DNA of 64,000 nucleotides from Picosynechococcus sp. PCC 7117 (GTDB lineage: Bacteria > Cyanobacteriota > Cyanobacteriia > Cyanobacteriales > MRBY01). The position numbers were made by a program, and so were the translations under genes. This document shows, one piece after another, positions 8,113 to 17,839 of the stretch (positions are counted from its first letter, which is position 1; every line of letters begins with the position of its first letter). Location: contig NZ_CP016477.1 of assembly GCF_001693275.1 (NCBI RefSeq), forward strand, positions 620,001 to 684,000, read 5' to 3'. The notes beneath the pieces were generated by a model. It was not told the DNA's origin. It saw only the letters and a program-made list of their open reading frames with translations, and made no database searches.

Positions 8113-9882
8113 ATGTTTAAAGCGATCGCCCTCAGTTCTGGTATTGCCGTGGCCCTGACCTTTCCGGCGATCGCCCAGTTTCCTCGCCAAAGCGATCGCC
8201 TCCAATTGGTCTACCCCCCAAACAATCACCAAACCAGCGCCGCCCAGATTTTCTTGATTGGTTCAGCCCCAGCGGCGGGCACCGTGGCGATCAATGGTCA
8301 ACCGATTACCCGGAGTGACTTGGGTCATTTTGCCCCCAGTTTGCCCTTGGCGGTGGGTCAAAACCAAATCACCCTGACCTATCGTCAGCCTTCGGGACAG
8401 ACGGAAACAAAAACCCTCACCGTTGAGCGCTTGGCTAACAATACAATGCCGCCCAACCAACTCGAAGCCCCTTTCCCGGCGGTGGATATTGCCCGGCAAG
8501 CCGACGAGACAATTTGTTTCCAAGTCCAGGGGCCAGCCCAAGCCCAAGTTAGGGTTGCCCTCGGCGGAAAATCTTTTTCCCTACAACCCCAGACCACGGT
8601 GACGCTCCCCAGCAATGCCGCCGTCTTAACCCTAGAGAATGAAGCTCCTGCCGAAGTTTTTACGGGAACCTACGGGGGCTGTCAGCGCTTTACCCAAGGC
8701 GGGAACCTCGGCCAAGCCCGTTACCAGATGAATGTCCAGGGGCAAACCAGCACCGCCACCAGCCCCGGTCGCATCGAAATTTTAGACACCCAAAATACTG
8801 AGGCGATCGCCGTCACCAGTTTAGCTGGGGTGGCCCGCACAGGCCCCAGTACCAATTTTTCCCGGCTGACGCCCTTGCCCCAGGGAACCCAGGCCCTGGT
8901 TACTGGCAAAGAAGGGGATTGGCTGCGTTTAGACTATGGCGCTTGGATTCGCGCTTCGGAGACCACACCGATCCAGGGTGCAGTGCCGCCGACAACATTG
9001 ATTCGCAGCCTGCGATCGCAAACCACCGCCACAGAAACAAATGTCATTTTTCCCCTCCAAAGGCCCGTACCAGTTACCGTCAGTCAAAATGACGACACCT
9101 TTAGCCTGACCCTCCACCAGGCGATCGCCCAAACCGACACAATTTATCTAGACGAAAGTCCAATTATCCGCCGCCTCGACTGGGCGCAGATTGATCCAGA
9201 AACGATCCGCTATGATTTTCGCCTCAAAACAGACCAACAATGGGGCCATTCACTGCGTTATGAAGGCAGCAATTTAATTTTGTCCCTCCGTCACCCGCCA
9301 CAACTCCAGGGGAATTCGCTCCGGGGCGCGACCATTTGGCTCGATCCTGGCCATGGGGGGGCTGAATCCGGTGCCTTAGGGCCAACGGGCTACCCCGAAA
9401 AAGCAATTAATTTGCTCATTTCCCAAAAAATTCAAAAACAACTGGAAGCCAAAGGCGCGGAAGTGATCCTCAGCCGTACCACGGATCAAGATTTATCCTT
9501 AGGCGATCGCCAGGCCGCGATTCGTGAACTCCAGCCCACTTTGGCCCTGTCTGTCCATTACAATGCCCTGCCCGATGCGGGGGACGCGGAAAATACGGCG
9601 GGTATCGGGATGTTTTGGTACCATCCCCAGGCCCATGACCTGGCGCAGTTTCTCCACGATGATTTAACGACGCAGTTAGGCCGTCCCAGTTATGGTGTCT
9701 TTTGGAATAACTTGGCCTTGACCCGGCCCCAGGAAGCCCCAGCAGTCTTAATGGAGTTGGGTTTTATGATTAATCCCACGGAGTTTGAGTGGATTACCGA
9801 TCCCCAGGCCCAGGAAGAACTCGCCGGGGCGATCGCCAATGCAGTTGAAACCTGGCTGCAAACCCAGGCGATCGCTCAATGA
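8113..9882 (+). CDS. N-acetylmuramoyl-L-alanine amidase with SH3-like domain
   Basis: This is a second periplasmic amidase of 589 residues, with a build different from the one at 855. The ATG at 8113 is chosen because it starts a clean signal peptide (hydrophobic core, cleavage after FPAIA); an earlier in-frame start would overlap the ProA-like gene. After beta-rich repeats, a bacterial SH3-like segment (VARTGPSTNFSRLTPLPQGT, about residue 240) may bind peptidoglycan. The C-terminal Amidase_3 domain starts near residue 415. Zinc and catalytic residues are visible: DPGHGG, PEKAIN, SVHYNA and VLMELGF. It follows the ProA-like gene by 73 bp and ends three bases from the convergent tolC gene. Confidence 0.88.
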   Translation: MFKAIALSSGIAVALTFPAIAQFPRQSDRLQLVYPPNNHQTSAAQIFLIGSAPAAGTVAINGQPITRSDLGHFAPSLPLAVGQNQITLTYRQPSGQTETKTLTVERLANNTMPPNQLEAPFPAVDIARQADETICFQVQGPAQAQVRVALGGKSFSLQPQTTVTLPSNAAVLTLENEAPAEVFTGTYGGCQRFTQGGNLGQARYQMNVQGQTSTATSPGRIEILDTQNTEAIAVTSLAGVARTGPSTNFSRLTPLPQGTQALVTGKEGDWLRLDYGAWIRASETTPIQGAVPPTTLIRSLRSQTTATETNVIFPLQRPVPVTVSQNDDTFSLTLHQAIAQTDTIYLDESPIIRRLDWAQIDPETIRYDFRLKTDQQWGHSLRYEGSNLILSLRHPPQLQGNSLRGATIWLDPGHGGAESGALGPTGYPEKAINLLISQKIQKQLEAKGAEVILSRTTDQDLSLGDRQAAIRELQPTLALSVHYNALPDAGDAENTAGIGMFWYHPQAHDLAQFLHDDLTTQLGRPSYGVFWNNLALTRPQEAPAVLMELGFMINPTEFEWITDPQAQEELAGAIANAVETWLQTQAIAQ

Positions 9883-9885
9883 TCC

Positions 9886-11658
9886 CTAGGGAGCCGCCGG
9901 GGCGATCACCGCATCCCCTAAACCGACTTCCCGCTTCAGTTGGGCAAAGGCACGATTATAATCGGTAACTGCCTGGAGATAGTTCCCCCGGGCCGTATTC
10001 AGACCCGTTTGGGCAGAGATTACATCGGTTTGGGTGCCGACCCCTGCATTAAAGCGCAGACGAGCCAGGCGTAAACTTTCTTCTGCTAAGGTGACTGCGG
10101 CGGCTGCCGTCGTGATGTTTTGTTCGCTGGCTTCAAAGTCATAGTAGGCCGTTTCCACCGCCAGGCGAATTTGGTTTCTTTGGTTAGCAAAACGATTTTC
10201 GGCGATCGCCTGATCAACTTGCTCTTGATTTGCCCGGGCGGCCGCTGCACCCCCATCAAAGAAATTCCAACGCATCCGGGCCCCAACCGTTAACCCATCG
10301 GCGGGGCCAAGGCTATCATCAAACACTTCCAAGACATCGTAGTTTGCAAAAACACTGACTAAAGGTCGAACGGCAGCCAATGCAATCCGTTCCTGGTAAC
10401 CATCGATTTCCCGCTGGAGGAGCTGCTGGCGCAATTCTTGGCGGTTTTGCAGTGCCAGAACAATGGTTTCTTCTAAAGAAATTTCCCATCTTCCAGCGAG
10501 ATTAATCTCATCGGCGGTGCGGGGATCGATGGTCGGTGCCAAACTCAGGAGTTGAGCCAGTTGACGCCGGGCGGTTCTTTGGGTGGCTTCAGCCCTGGTG
10601 AGCCGCTGTTGGGCGCTGGCGAGTTCGACCTCGGCCCGCAATACATCAAATTTTGTGCCCAAGCCTGCCTGTTCTAGTAGGGTGGCATCCCGTAAACTCT
10701 GGGTGGCATCAAACACCGAACTTTGTTCAATGACCACCTGGGCGTCGGCACTCTGGAGGTTGTAATAGTTCACCGCAGCGGCTAGACGAGTTTCTTCGGT
10801 GAGGCGCTCAATGTCTAGTTCGGCAATTTGCAATTGGGTCTGGGCCGCTTCAATTTGGGCAGAGCGACGCCCCCCGGTATAGATGTCATAGCTGACTTCG
10901 AGACGGCCATTGATCGCTGTGGTTGCGTTGTTGTCCCTGCCTAGGTTCCGGGCCTGGAGTTCTCCGTTGGCGCTGTCGGTGCGGGTAATGTCGAATTGGT
11001 TGCTGAGGTTTGGGTATTCGGCGGCGATCGCCTCTTGCACAAATTCCTCTGATCGGTCGTAGTTCAGACGGGCTTCCTGGAGCGTTTCATTGCGCTCTAG
11101 GGCCAGACGAATTGTTTCTTCTAGGGTGAGATCAACAACATTGTCAGTCGTTACTGCTGTGGCCTCCTGGGGGACTGTCACTGCCGGATTCTCAATGGGT
11201 TCTAGAAGCTGATTTAGATCTTCATTAATCACCCGATCCGGCGGTAAGGGTTGCACAAGGGGAATTGTCGGGTTTGTCTCTGCGGTGGGCAGCGTTACAT
11301 CGACTCCCGTTGTTGAGGGGGTTTCTGTGGCATCTCCCTGGGCGAGGAGGGGCGCAGGAGCCTGGATGGTGCCGAGGTGAGCAGTCGGCGTTAAATCGAG
11401 ATCTGCGGCAGGTAGGGGCAGAGCCGCCAGGGTTGTGGGCTGGCTGAGACCACCGAGGCTGGGTAAAAAGGCTGCTGTATCGAGGGGATCAACGCCAGGA
11501 GTGGCCAATGGTGGCAATGGCGCCTGGGGGGCCTGACCGACGGGAGGCTCTGGCGTAGCGATTTGCGGCGGGGTTGTTTGGGCGATCGCCACCCCACCAC
11601 CAGAGAGGACCACGAGGCCACTGGTACTGAAAGTAAGAAAATCTCGAAAAGCGAACAT
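9886..11658 (-). CDS. TolC-family outer-membrane efflux channel
   Basis: This outer-membrane channel would connect to an RND or ABC pump to export compounds out of the cell. It has 590 residues. The signal peptide ends at GVAIA-Q near residue 27. A long proline- and threonine-rich region (to about residue 170) may cross the periplasm or wall. Two outer-membrane efflux repeats follow, each starting with a similar helix (DLTLEETIRLALERN near 174; ISLEETIVLALQNR near 390). C-terminal coiled-coil helices (TAAAAVTLAEESLRLARLRFNAG) are typical. It lies on the same strand as the RND pump and fusion protein nearby, so it probably completes that tripartite system, though a VOC gene intervenes. Confidence 0.88.
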   Translation of the reverse strand: MFAFRDFLTFSTSGLVVLSGGGVAIAQTTPPQIATPEPPVGQAPQAPLPPLATPGVDPLDTAAFLPSLGGLSQPTTLAALPLPAADLDLTPTAHLGTIQAPAPLLAQGDATETPSTTGVDVTLPTAETNPTIPLVQPLPPDRVINEDLNQLLEPIENPAVTVPQEATAVTTDNVVDLTLEETIRLALERNETLQEARLNYDRSEEFVQEAIAAEYPNLSNQFDITRTDSANGELQARNLGRDNNATTAINGRLEVSYDIYTGGRRSAQIEAAQTQLQIAELDIERLTEETRLAAAVNYYNLQSADAQVVIEQSSVFDATQSLRDATLLEQAGLGTKFDVLRAEVELASAQQRLTRAEATQRTARRQLAQLLSLAPTIDPRTADEINLAGRWEISLEETIVLALQNRQELRQQLLQREIDGYQERIALAAVRPLVSVFANYDVLEVFDDSLGPADGLTVGARMRWNFFDGGAAAARANQEQVDQAIAENRFANQRNQIRLAVETAYYDFEASEQNITTAAAAVTLAEESLRLARLRFNAGVGTQTDVISAQTGLNTARGNYLQAVTDYNRAFAQLKREVGLGDAVIAPAAP

Positions 11659-12040
11659 TAGCTTCTAAGGGTCCAGCTGAAAATAGTTTAAAAATTGCCC
11701 ACTAGCGAGCTTGGCAACGGGAAAAATTGCGCGGCCTAGGAGCTAATGACTTAGTTTAAGTCAAAAAACTTTAAACTACTACTTGTCACTAAATCCTCCG
11801 GCAAAAACCAATTGATCTAACCAGAAGCACTGGAACAAACCATCGGAATGCCTGCAATTTTTCTGTAATTGAATGTCATTGGCCGTGGCTAAGCGTTAGC
11901 TGCGCATCCCGCAAGCTTTTATGTCGTCACCAAATAAAGCACTTAAATTGGGCGATTTTTACCCCTTTATTTTTTTGACGACCAACGGCATCAATAACAG
12001 TGATGCAACTTACTAAAGCCGCATAATCTCAAAGCAAAAC
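11659..12040. other. 382-bp intergenic region upstream of tolC
   Basis: No gene is seen. An inverted repeat lies at 11753-11777. Around 11890-11920 a GC-rich stretch (GTTAGCTGCGCATCCCGCAA) can fold into a weak hairpin and resembles fragments of dispersed repeats found in other cyanobacteria; its status is uncertain. Confidence 0.5.
11753..11777. promoter_or_regulatory. inverted repeat upstream of tolC, candidate operator
   Basis: AGTTTAAGT and ACTTTAAACT form near-perfect arms (one extra base in the right arm) around a CAAAAA spacer, about 95 bp upstream of the tolC start. The position suits a regulator site, but no regulator is identified. Confidence 0.3.
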
Positions 12041-12484
12041 CTAGTGAGTTTCGGGGCGATCGCCAATTTCGGTGATTTCTCGACCACCAAAAATTGCCTC
12101 TGGATGGCGATACCATTTGAATTCCAATAGATTAAAAAACGGATCTTCGAGGAAAAAAGTACGATGTTCCGTTAATTTTCCCGGAAACCGGAGGCGGGGG
12201 CGATCGCGGAAGGGGAGTTGATAGTTTTCTGCCCGATTTAAGACCTGTTGCCAATCCTGTTCATCGAGAAAATTTAGACCAAAATGGCGCGGATAAACGC
12301 TCTTTTGGGGGCGGAGGGGTTCCTTGGTGACGTGGGCCACCAGTTGATGACCAAAGAAGTTAAAAATCACCGCCCCGCTATTTTCTCGTCCCACCGTGCA
12401 ACCGAGGGCATCGGCATAGAATTTTTTGGCGACAACTGGGTTAGTAATCGGAATTGCAAGGTGAAACAGGTGGCGATCGCCCAT
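12041..12484 (-). CDS. VOC-family (glyoxalase/dioxygenase-like) protein
   Basis: This 147-residue protein has the two beta-alpha-beta-beta-beta modules of the vicinal oxygen chelate superfamily. Possible metal ligands are His8 in HLFHLAIPIT, His in PRHFGLNF (about residue 68) and Glu in NLLEFKWY near 123. The NLLEF motif is common in glyoxalase or bleomycin-resistance-like proteins annotated in cyanobacteria. The substrate is unknown. It sits between the RND pump and tolC on the same strand, 69 bp after the pump gene; co-transcription is possible but a role in efflux is not implied. Confidence 0.8.
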   Translation of the reverse strand: MGDRHLFHLAIPITNPVVAKKFYADALGCTVGRENSGAVIFNFFGHQLVAHVTKEPLRPQKSVYPRHFGLNFLDEQDWQQVLNRAENYQLPFRDRPRLRFPGKLTEHRTFFLEDPFFNLLEFKWYRHPEAIFGGREITEIGDRPETH

Positions 12485-12553
12485 GGCAATTTTTTCTCAT
12501 AACGAAGATCATTTCCCCATTGTAGAGGGATTTTTCTAAGCACTTTTTCGGCC

Positions 12554-15500
12554 CTAACGTAGGACTTTAGTCGGCAGCTCTTCTTCTACAACCACCGGGC
12601 GGGGACGCTTGGTGCGGGGGGTACCCAGTTCATGGAGCAGGGTATAAAAACAGGGAATAATAAAGAGGGTCAACACCGTTGCCAAAGAAAGGCCGGAGAA
12701 GACCACAACCCCCAAGGGCTGGAGAAATTCTGATCCTTCGCCAATGCCCAGAGCCAGGGGAAATAAGCCCAAGACCGTCGTAATCGTTGTCATGAGGATC
12801 GGCCGGAGACGCTGGGGGGCCGCCTCCAAAATCGCTGCCCGGTAACTCAGGCGATCGCGTTCTCGAATTTGGTTCGCCAGTTCCACCATGATGATCGCGT
12901 TGTTAACGACAATCCCCACCAAGAGCACCGCCCCAACAATCACCGTCGCCCCAATTGCCGTTTGGGTAACGAATAAACCTAAGATGCCGCCCGCCAAAGC
13001 TAGGGGCACCGTCAGCATGATTACCAACGGATCGATGAGGGAGTTGTATTGCACCGCCATCACCACAAACACGAGGAAAGCCGCCATCCCCCCAAGGAGT
13101 TGGAGGGCCAGTTGAATTTGGCGATTGGTTTCTGCTGCCGAACTGGGCAAGAGGCTCACCCCTGCTGGCAACTCAAGACCGGCAATGATTTGATTTACTT
13201 CGCTGAGGGCGTCACTCAGGCTGGCCCCTTCGACGAGATTTCCTTCGAGGATCAACACCTGTCGCTGGTTAATGCGTTGGATTTCCCCTGGGGCATCACC
13301 GGAGGTAATGGTGGCGAGATCCCCCAGTTGTACCGGTTGTCGGGTGCTGGTAAATAAAGGAATACTCCGTAATTGGGCGGCCCGTTGAATGGTCTGGGGT
13401 TCGAGTTGGACACGGATATCCACCAGGCGATCGCCCCGTTGCAGTTGGGTGGGCACAGAGCCATCGAGGGCCGTTTGAATCGTGCTGCCAATCGCTTCAG
13501 CAGAAAATCCTAGGGCGGCGGCCCGTTGCCAATCGGGGCGGATTTGCACTTCCGGTTGGGGGGGAGCCGCATCGGGTTCATAGCTAGCGAGGGTTGCCTG
13601 GGACTCCAGGGCCGCTAAAACCTGTGCGCCCGCCTGCTCAAGGATGTCTGTATTCGCACCTTGGAGCATCACATCCACATCGGCCCGGGACGGAGAATTA
13701 CTCAAAATCAAGCCCCGCACACTGCCCGGTCGCATCCGAATTGAGGTGCCAATCGCCGGAATTTGTTCGGCCACGAGCTGATTGATCCGGTCGGTGTAGG
13801 CTTGGACATTGCTGCCAGGCTTGAGGGTGACACTACTCGACCCCCGCAGCGCGTTACTGACCGTTGAAGTGCCGAATAAAGCCCCCCCGGAAGTGGTAAA
13901 AACATACTCCGTTTCTGGTTGAGCGAGCAGCAACTCTTCTACAGCTTGCATGACTGTGCGGTTTTCTTCGACCGTGGTGCCTGGGGGGAAGGTCGCCCGT
14001 AATTCCGCTTGGCCTGTATTGATCCGGGGTAAAATTTCCTGGGGCAATTGGCCCACCATCCACAAACTGCTGCCCCCAAAAATGGCGATCGCCCCGGCAA
14101 TCACCAATAATTTCCGCCGCAGAATCAGGCCCAAAACGCGACTATAGAGGGTCGTTAAGCGATTGATAAAAGCACCAAACCACTGAATCGGCAGCGCCCG
14201 CTGGAGGTTACTGGACCAACGCACCGCGAGTAGTCGTGAAGAAAGGGCAGGTACCACCGTCAGAGCAATAATCAGAGAAGCAGCCACCGAGAAACTAATA
14301 GTTAGAATCAGTTCGCTAAAAATCAGCGCTAAAAAGCCCCCCACCAACAGAAAGGGCAACACGGAAACCAGGTTTGTCGTCGTCGAGGCAAATAGGGCCG
14401 ATTCCAACTCCTGACTACTGGCTTCGACGGTGCGCTGCAATTTCTGGCGTGAACCATGCTCGGACTTCACTTTTTCGGCCCCAGCGGTGATATTTTCGAG
14501 CATCACAATGGCGTTATCCACCACGACCCCGACCCCCAGGGCTAGGCCCCCCAAACTAAACACGTTGAGGGAAAGATTGAAGGTAAACATCAAGATCAGT
14601 GCCGTCAACGTCGCCAGGGGAATTGACAAAACAATAATGAGGGTTTGGCGTACTGAGCCTAGAAACAATAAAACGGCGATCGCCGCGAGGGTTGCCCCAG
14701 TCAGTCCTGAAACCGCCACATTCTGAATTGAACTGCGGATAAACACCGACTCGTCTAAGGTTGCCGTACGATCCATATCCGCAGGGATGAGGCCGGATTG
14801 TTGCAGTTCTGCCAACTTCGCTTTCACCCCATCCACCACTTGCACCGTGTTGGCATCGGGTTGTTTCTGGACACTCACCTTCACCGCTGGTTGGCCATTG
14901 AGGGTAACGACTAACCGTTCCTCCACCGTGCCATCCGTAATCTGGGCCACATCCTGGAGGGTGATCGTCTGGGGATTTTCTGGGGTGCCCAGGCGGATCG
15001 GTAAGTTACGAATTTCCGTTACGTCATTAAATTGTCCCAGCAGGCGGGTGAGGGATTCTTGATCACCACCCCGCAGTAAACCCCCCGAAGCATCTTGGTT
15101 CCGTTCCCCCAGGGCGTTGAGTACCGTGGGGACATCTAAACCCAGGGCTTGGAGGCGTTCTAAATCGAGGTTGACTTGGATTTCTTCTTCAACCCCACCG
15201 GAAATATCCACATTGGCGACCCCCGGCACCCGGATTAATTCTCGCGCCAGGTCATTATCGGCAAAAATGCGTAGATCCACCGGCGCTAGGGTACTGGAGG
15301 TTAAGGCCATCTCGTAGACAGGCAACTGGGACGGATCAAATTTAAATACCCTAGGTTGGCTGATATTGTCGGGGAGGGAATTGCGCGCCCGGTTAAGGGT
15401 TGCTGTGGTGTCGTTCAGGGCTTGATCGACATCGGCGCCAGGCTGAAAAAAGAGATCGATACTGATCCGGCCTTCCCTGGTCTGGGAAAAAATTTGAGTC

Positions 15501-15748
15501 ACCCCTTCCGTGGCGGCGAGGGCTTCTTCGAGGGGTCTAGTAATTTCGTTAACGGCTACTGCAGGAACGACCCCAGGGGCATCAGCCCGCACGCCAATGC
15601 GCGGATAGGTAATGGAAGGGAGTAAATCCACGGGCATCCTGAAGATGGCATAAAATCCCATCACCACGACGGCGATCGCCAACATCAGGGTGCCGATATG
15701 ACGCCGGATGGCGAGGGTCGTCAAGCTTAGATTCGATTTTGCGCTCAT
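12554..15748 (-). CDS. RND efflux pump, AcrB/HAE type, inner-membrane subunit
   Basis: This 1064-residue proton-driven pump has the full RND layout: TM1 near residue 20 (TLMLAIAVVVMGFYAIF), a large periplasmic loop, a TM2-6 block, a second periplasmic loop and TM8-12. FRMPVDLLPSITYPRIGV after TM1 is the classic signature. In TM4 the sequence reads GVGVVVDNAIVMLENI near residue 410, so only one of the two relay aspartates of AcrB is present (VDN in place of VDD). Such single-Asp pumps occur in other subfamilies. The membrane fusion partner is 2 kb upstream (17840-19099), separated by the arsenic cassette; the channel is downstream. Substrates are unknown. Confidence 0.92.
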   Translation of the reverse strand: MSAKSNLSLTTLAIRRHIGTLMLAIAVVVMGFYAIFRMPVDLLPSITYPRIGVRADAPGVVPAVAVNEITRPLEEALAATEGVTQIFSQTREGRISIDLFFQPGADVDQALNDTTATLNRARNSLPDNISQPRVFKFDPSQLPVYEMALTSSTLAPVDLRIFADNDLARELIRVPGVANVDISGGVEEEIQVNLDLERLQALGLDVPTVLNALGERNQDASGGLLRGGDQESLTRLLGQFNDVTEIRNLPIRLGTPENPQTITLQDVAQITDGTVEERLVVTLNGQPAVKVSVQKQPDANTVQVVDGVKAKLAELQQSGLIPADMDRTATLDESVFIRSSIQNVAVSGLTGATLAAIAVLLFLGSVRQTLIIVLSIPLATLTALILMFTFNLSLNVFSLGGLALGVGVVVDNAIVMLENITAGAEKVKSEHGSRQKLQRTVEASSQELESALFASTTTNLVSVLPFLLVGGFLALIFSELILTISFSVAASLIIALTVVPALSSRLLAVRWSSNLQRALPIQWFGAFINRLTTLYSRVLGLILRRKLLVIAGAIAIFGGSSLWMVGQLPQEILPRINTGQAELRATFPPGTTVEENRTVMQAVEELLLAQPETEYVFTTSGGALFGTSTVSNALRGSSSVTLKPGSNVQAYTDRINQLVAEQIPAIGTSIRMRPGSVRGLILSNSPSRADVDVMLQGANTDILEQAGAQVLAALESQATLASYEPDAAPPQPEVQIRPDWQRAAALGFSAEAIGSTIQTALDGSVPTQLQRGDRLVDIRVQLEPQTIQRAAQLRSIPLFTSTRQPVQLGDLATITSGDAPGEIQRINQRQVLILEGNLVEGASLSDALSEVNQIIAGLELPAGVSLLPSSAAETNRQIQLALQLLGGMAAFLVFVVMAVQYNSLIDPLVIMLTVPLALAGGILGLFVTQTAIGATVIVGAVLLVGIVVNNAIIMVELANQIRERDRLSYRAAILEAAPQRLRPILMTTITTVLGLFPLALGIGEGSEFLQPLGVVVFSGLSLATVLTLFIIPCFYTLLHELGTPRTKRPRPVVVEEELPTKVLR

Positions 15749-15863
15749 GGCGGATGCACCGGGAAATTGGACAAGAAGAAGCTACTTTTTAGACATTAGG
15801 GAGCAATCTTTGGTTCAAAATTTGTCAATTTAGCCAAAAAATCGCTACCTCCTGCAAATCACC

Positions 15864-16262
15864 CTAAGATGTTAACTTTTTTAGCAACTGGTTGACTTGT
15901 CCTTGTATTTCATCTCTGACATTTCGAAAAATTTCGGGAGGCTGTCCATCGGGATCTTGAATTTGCCAATCTTCAAAGAGGGGCCGTGTCACCCAGGCGG
16001 CGGGCAGATTGACCCCGCAACCACAGAGGGAAATCACCGCATCGTAATCTTCTGGGTTAAATTCGGCTAAAGCATTAGAGGTTTGCGGCGTCAGATCAAG
16101 ACCCACTTCAGCCATGGTGGCGATCGCCCCTGGATGAACCCGCGAAGCTTCGAGACCGGAACTGTGGACGATCACCTTGTCTGCACCGAGATGTTTCACC
16201 CAACCCTCCGCCATTTGGGAGCGACAGGAATTGCGCCGACAGACGAACATAATTTTTTTCAT
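15864..16262 (-). CDS. arsC: arsenate reductase, low-molecular-weight phosphatase fold
   Basis: The enzyme reduces arsenate to arsenite so that Acr3 can export it. The 132-residue chain begins with the P-loop VCRRNSCRSQ, with nucleophile Cys8 and an arginine at position 14. The redox cysteines Cys80 and Cys82 are in ISLCGCGVNLP. This Cys8/Cys80/Cys82 arrangement matches the cyanobacterial ArsC known from Synechocystis, which uses glutathione and glutaredoxin. It follows acr3 by 16 bp, so the two are surely one transcript. The C-terminus is QVNQLLKKLTS. Confidence 0.94.
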   Translation of the reverse strand: MKKIMFVCRRNSCRSQMAEGWVKHLGADKVIVHSSGLEASRVHPGAIATMAEVGLDLTPQTSNALAEFNPEDYDAVISLCGCGVNLPAAWVTRPLFEDWQIQDPDGQPPEIFRNVRDEIQGQVNQLLKKLTS

Positions 16263-16278
16263 GGCAGGTTTTGCTTCC

Positions 16279-17418
16279 CTAAAAATTGCACGAATTAAGA
16301 CAACGGGGATCGGGGAGCGTCGCTTTTTCCGGCTCCCGGGGAAACCAAAAGGCAGTTTTCTGGCACACCTTCACCAACATCAACATCACCGGCACTTCGA
16401 TCAAAACTCCCACCACCGTGGCGAGGGCAGCCCCAGAATTTAACCCAAACAGCACCACCGCCGTGGCGATCGCCACCTCAAAATGATTACTCGCCCCAAT
16501 CAAGGCTGCTGGAGCTGCATCTTCATAGGTAAATCCCAACTTCTGGGCCGCAACATAGGCGATCGCAAAAATGACATTGGTTTGGATCAAGAGCGGGATG
16601 GCGATCAGCAGAATGTGGAGGGGTTGATTGATGATCAATTCCCCCTTGAGGGCAAAGAGCAGCACCAAAGTTGTCAGTAATGCCAGCACCGCCACCGGGG
16701 TGAGAAACTGCAAAAACTGGGTTTCAAACCAGGCCCGACCATAGCGACGCAGCAGCCATTGCCGACTCAAGATGCCCGCTGCTAACGGTAAACCCACATA
16801 AATCAAAACCGAGTACACAATGGTTTGCCAGGGCACCGTCAGATTATTCGTCGCCAGGAGCCATTTCCCCAAGGGCGCATAGACAAACAGCATCATCAAA
16901 GAATTCACTGCCACCATCACCAAAGTGTGACCCTGGTTACTGTAGGACAGATAGCCCCACATCAGCACCATCGCCGTACAGGGAGCAATCCCCAACAAAA
17001 TACAGCCCGCGATATAGGAATCCGCCAGGGCAATTTCTGTCCCCCGGATGATCTCCGTGGCACTGAGCAAAGGCCGAAATAAATACCCCAGAAAAAACTG
17101 GGCAAAAAAGACCATCGTAAAGGGTTTAATCAACCAATTAATCACCAACGTGAGGGTCACTGGCTTTGGCGTTTGGGCCGCTTTGACGGCTTGGGAAAAA
17201 TCAATTTTCACCATGATCGGGTACATCATAAAAAATAGACACACCGCAATCGGCAACGACACATTGTAGAGACTGAGGGCATCGAGGCTTTGGGCGATCG
17301 CCGGAAAAAGACGACCGAGCAAAATCCCCGCAACGATACAAAGGGCCACCCAGAGGGTCAGGTATTTCTCAAATATATTGAGCTGTCCCCCTGCCTGCAC
17401 CGCCTTGGTTTTGACCAT
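16279..17418 (-). CDS. acr3: arsenite efflux transporter Acr3
   Basis: This ten-span inner-membrane carrier exports arsenite. Family motifs are clear: the essential cysteine in [16 protein letters not shown], followed by [13 protein letters not shown], and near the C-terminus [21 protein letters not shown] with [12 protein letters not shown]. The ATG at 17418 gives 379 residues. An upstream in-frame TTG at 17454 would abut the operator-like repeat (17458-17473) and is less likely. It is placed 75 bp after arsR and 16 bp before arsC. Expression is probably controlled by ArsR at that repeat. Confidence 0.94.
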   Translation of the reverse strand: MVKTKAVQAGGQLNIFEKYLTLWVALCIVAGILLGRLFPAIAQSLDALSLYNVSLPIAVCLFFMMYPIMVKIDFSQAVKAAQTPKPVTLTLVINWLIKPFTMVFFAQFFLGYLFRPLLSATEIIRGTEIALADSYIAGCILLGIAPCTAMVLMWGYLSYSNQGHTLVMVAVNSLMMLFVYAPLGKWLLATNNLTVPWQTIVYSVLIYVGLPLAAGILSRQWLLRRYGRAWFETQFLQFLTPVAVLALLTTLVLLFALKGELIINQPLHILLIAIPLLIQTNVIFAIAYVAAQKLGFTYEDAAPAALIGASNHFEVAIATAVVLFGLNSGAALATVVGVLIEVPVMLMLVKVCQKTAFWFPREPEKATLPDPRCLNSCNF

Positions 17419-17457
17419 GACTAAAAAAATCCTGCTGAGGCTTACAGGACTCAATAT

Positions 17458-17473
17458 ATCAAAAAAAATTGAT
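17458..17473 (-). promoter_or_regulatory. candidate ArsR operator in front of acr3
   Basis: ATCAAAAAAAATTGAT has arms ATCAA and TTGAT around six adenines. It lies in the arsR-acr3 gap, 39 bp upstream of the acr3 ATG. The same arms and spacing occur in front of arsR (17815-17830). The repeat in two matching positions strongly suggests a shared repressor site. Confidence 0.65.
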
Positions 17474-17493
17474 TTGTATTCTGGGTTGAGGTT

Positions 17494-17811
17494 TTAATCC
17501 GCACAGGGGCGAGCAGGTAAAATTTCCCCAAAACGCCGATATGCTGCCAAATAAGATTCTAGGGCGATAAATTGGGCCAAATTCAGCCGATAGTAAATCC
17601 AGCGGCCTTCTTGACGGGTCAGTACCAACTCACTCTCTTTAAGAATTTTCAAGTGAAAAGAAAGTTTGGACTGCTTTAAATCCAAGACATCACACAATTC
17701 ACACACACATAATTCTTGGGCGCGCAACCGTTCCAGGATCTCCAAACGAATGGGATCTCCTAAGGCTTTGAAGCCCTGCAAAATTAAGGTTAGGTCTTGG
17801 GTGAGGGACAT
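17494..17811 (-). CDS. arsR: ArsR/SmtB-family arsenite-responsive repressor
   Basis: This 105-residue winged-helix repressor leaves DNA when it binds As(III). The metal-sensing motif ELCVCELCDVL (cysteines 35, 37 and 40) lies at the start of the recognition region, followed by the DNA-contact helix LKQSKLSFHLKIL. The wing is LTRQEGRWIYYRL. A further cysteine is near the C-terminus (PARPCAD). It is the first gene of the arsR-acr3-arsC set. The ATG is only three bases from a palindrome (17815-17830), so autorepression is expected. Confidence 0.93.
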   Translation of the reverse strand: MSLTQDLTLILQGFKALGDPIRLEILERLRAQELCVCELCDVLDLKQSKLSFHLKILKESELVLTRQEGRWIYYRLNLAQFIALESYLAAYRRFGEILPARPCAD

Positions 17812-17814
17812 TAA

Positions 17815-17830
17815 ATCAAAAATAATTGAT
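17815..17830 (-). promoter_or_regulatory. candidate ArsR operator in front of arsR
   Basis: ATCAAAAATAATTGAT has arms ATCAA and TTGAT with a six-base spacer, identical in geometry to the copy before acr3. It ends three bases upstream of the arsR ATG, so binding would block both promoter and ribosome access. It lies ten bases past the stop of the membrane fusion gene. Confidence 0.65.
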
Positions 17831-17839
17831 GCTTTGTGG

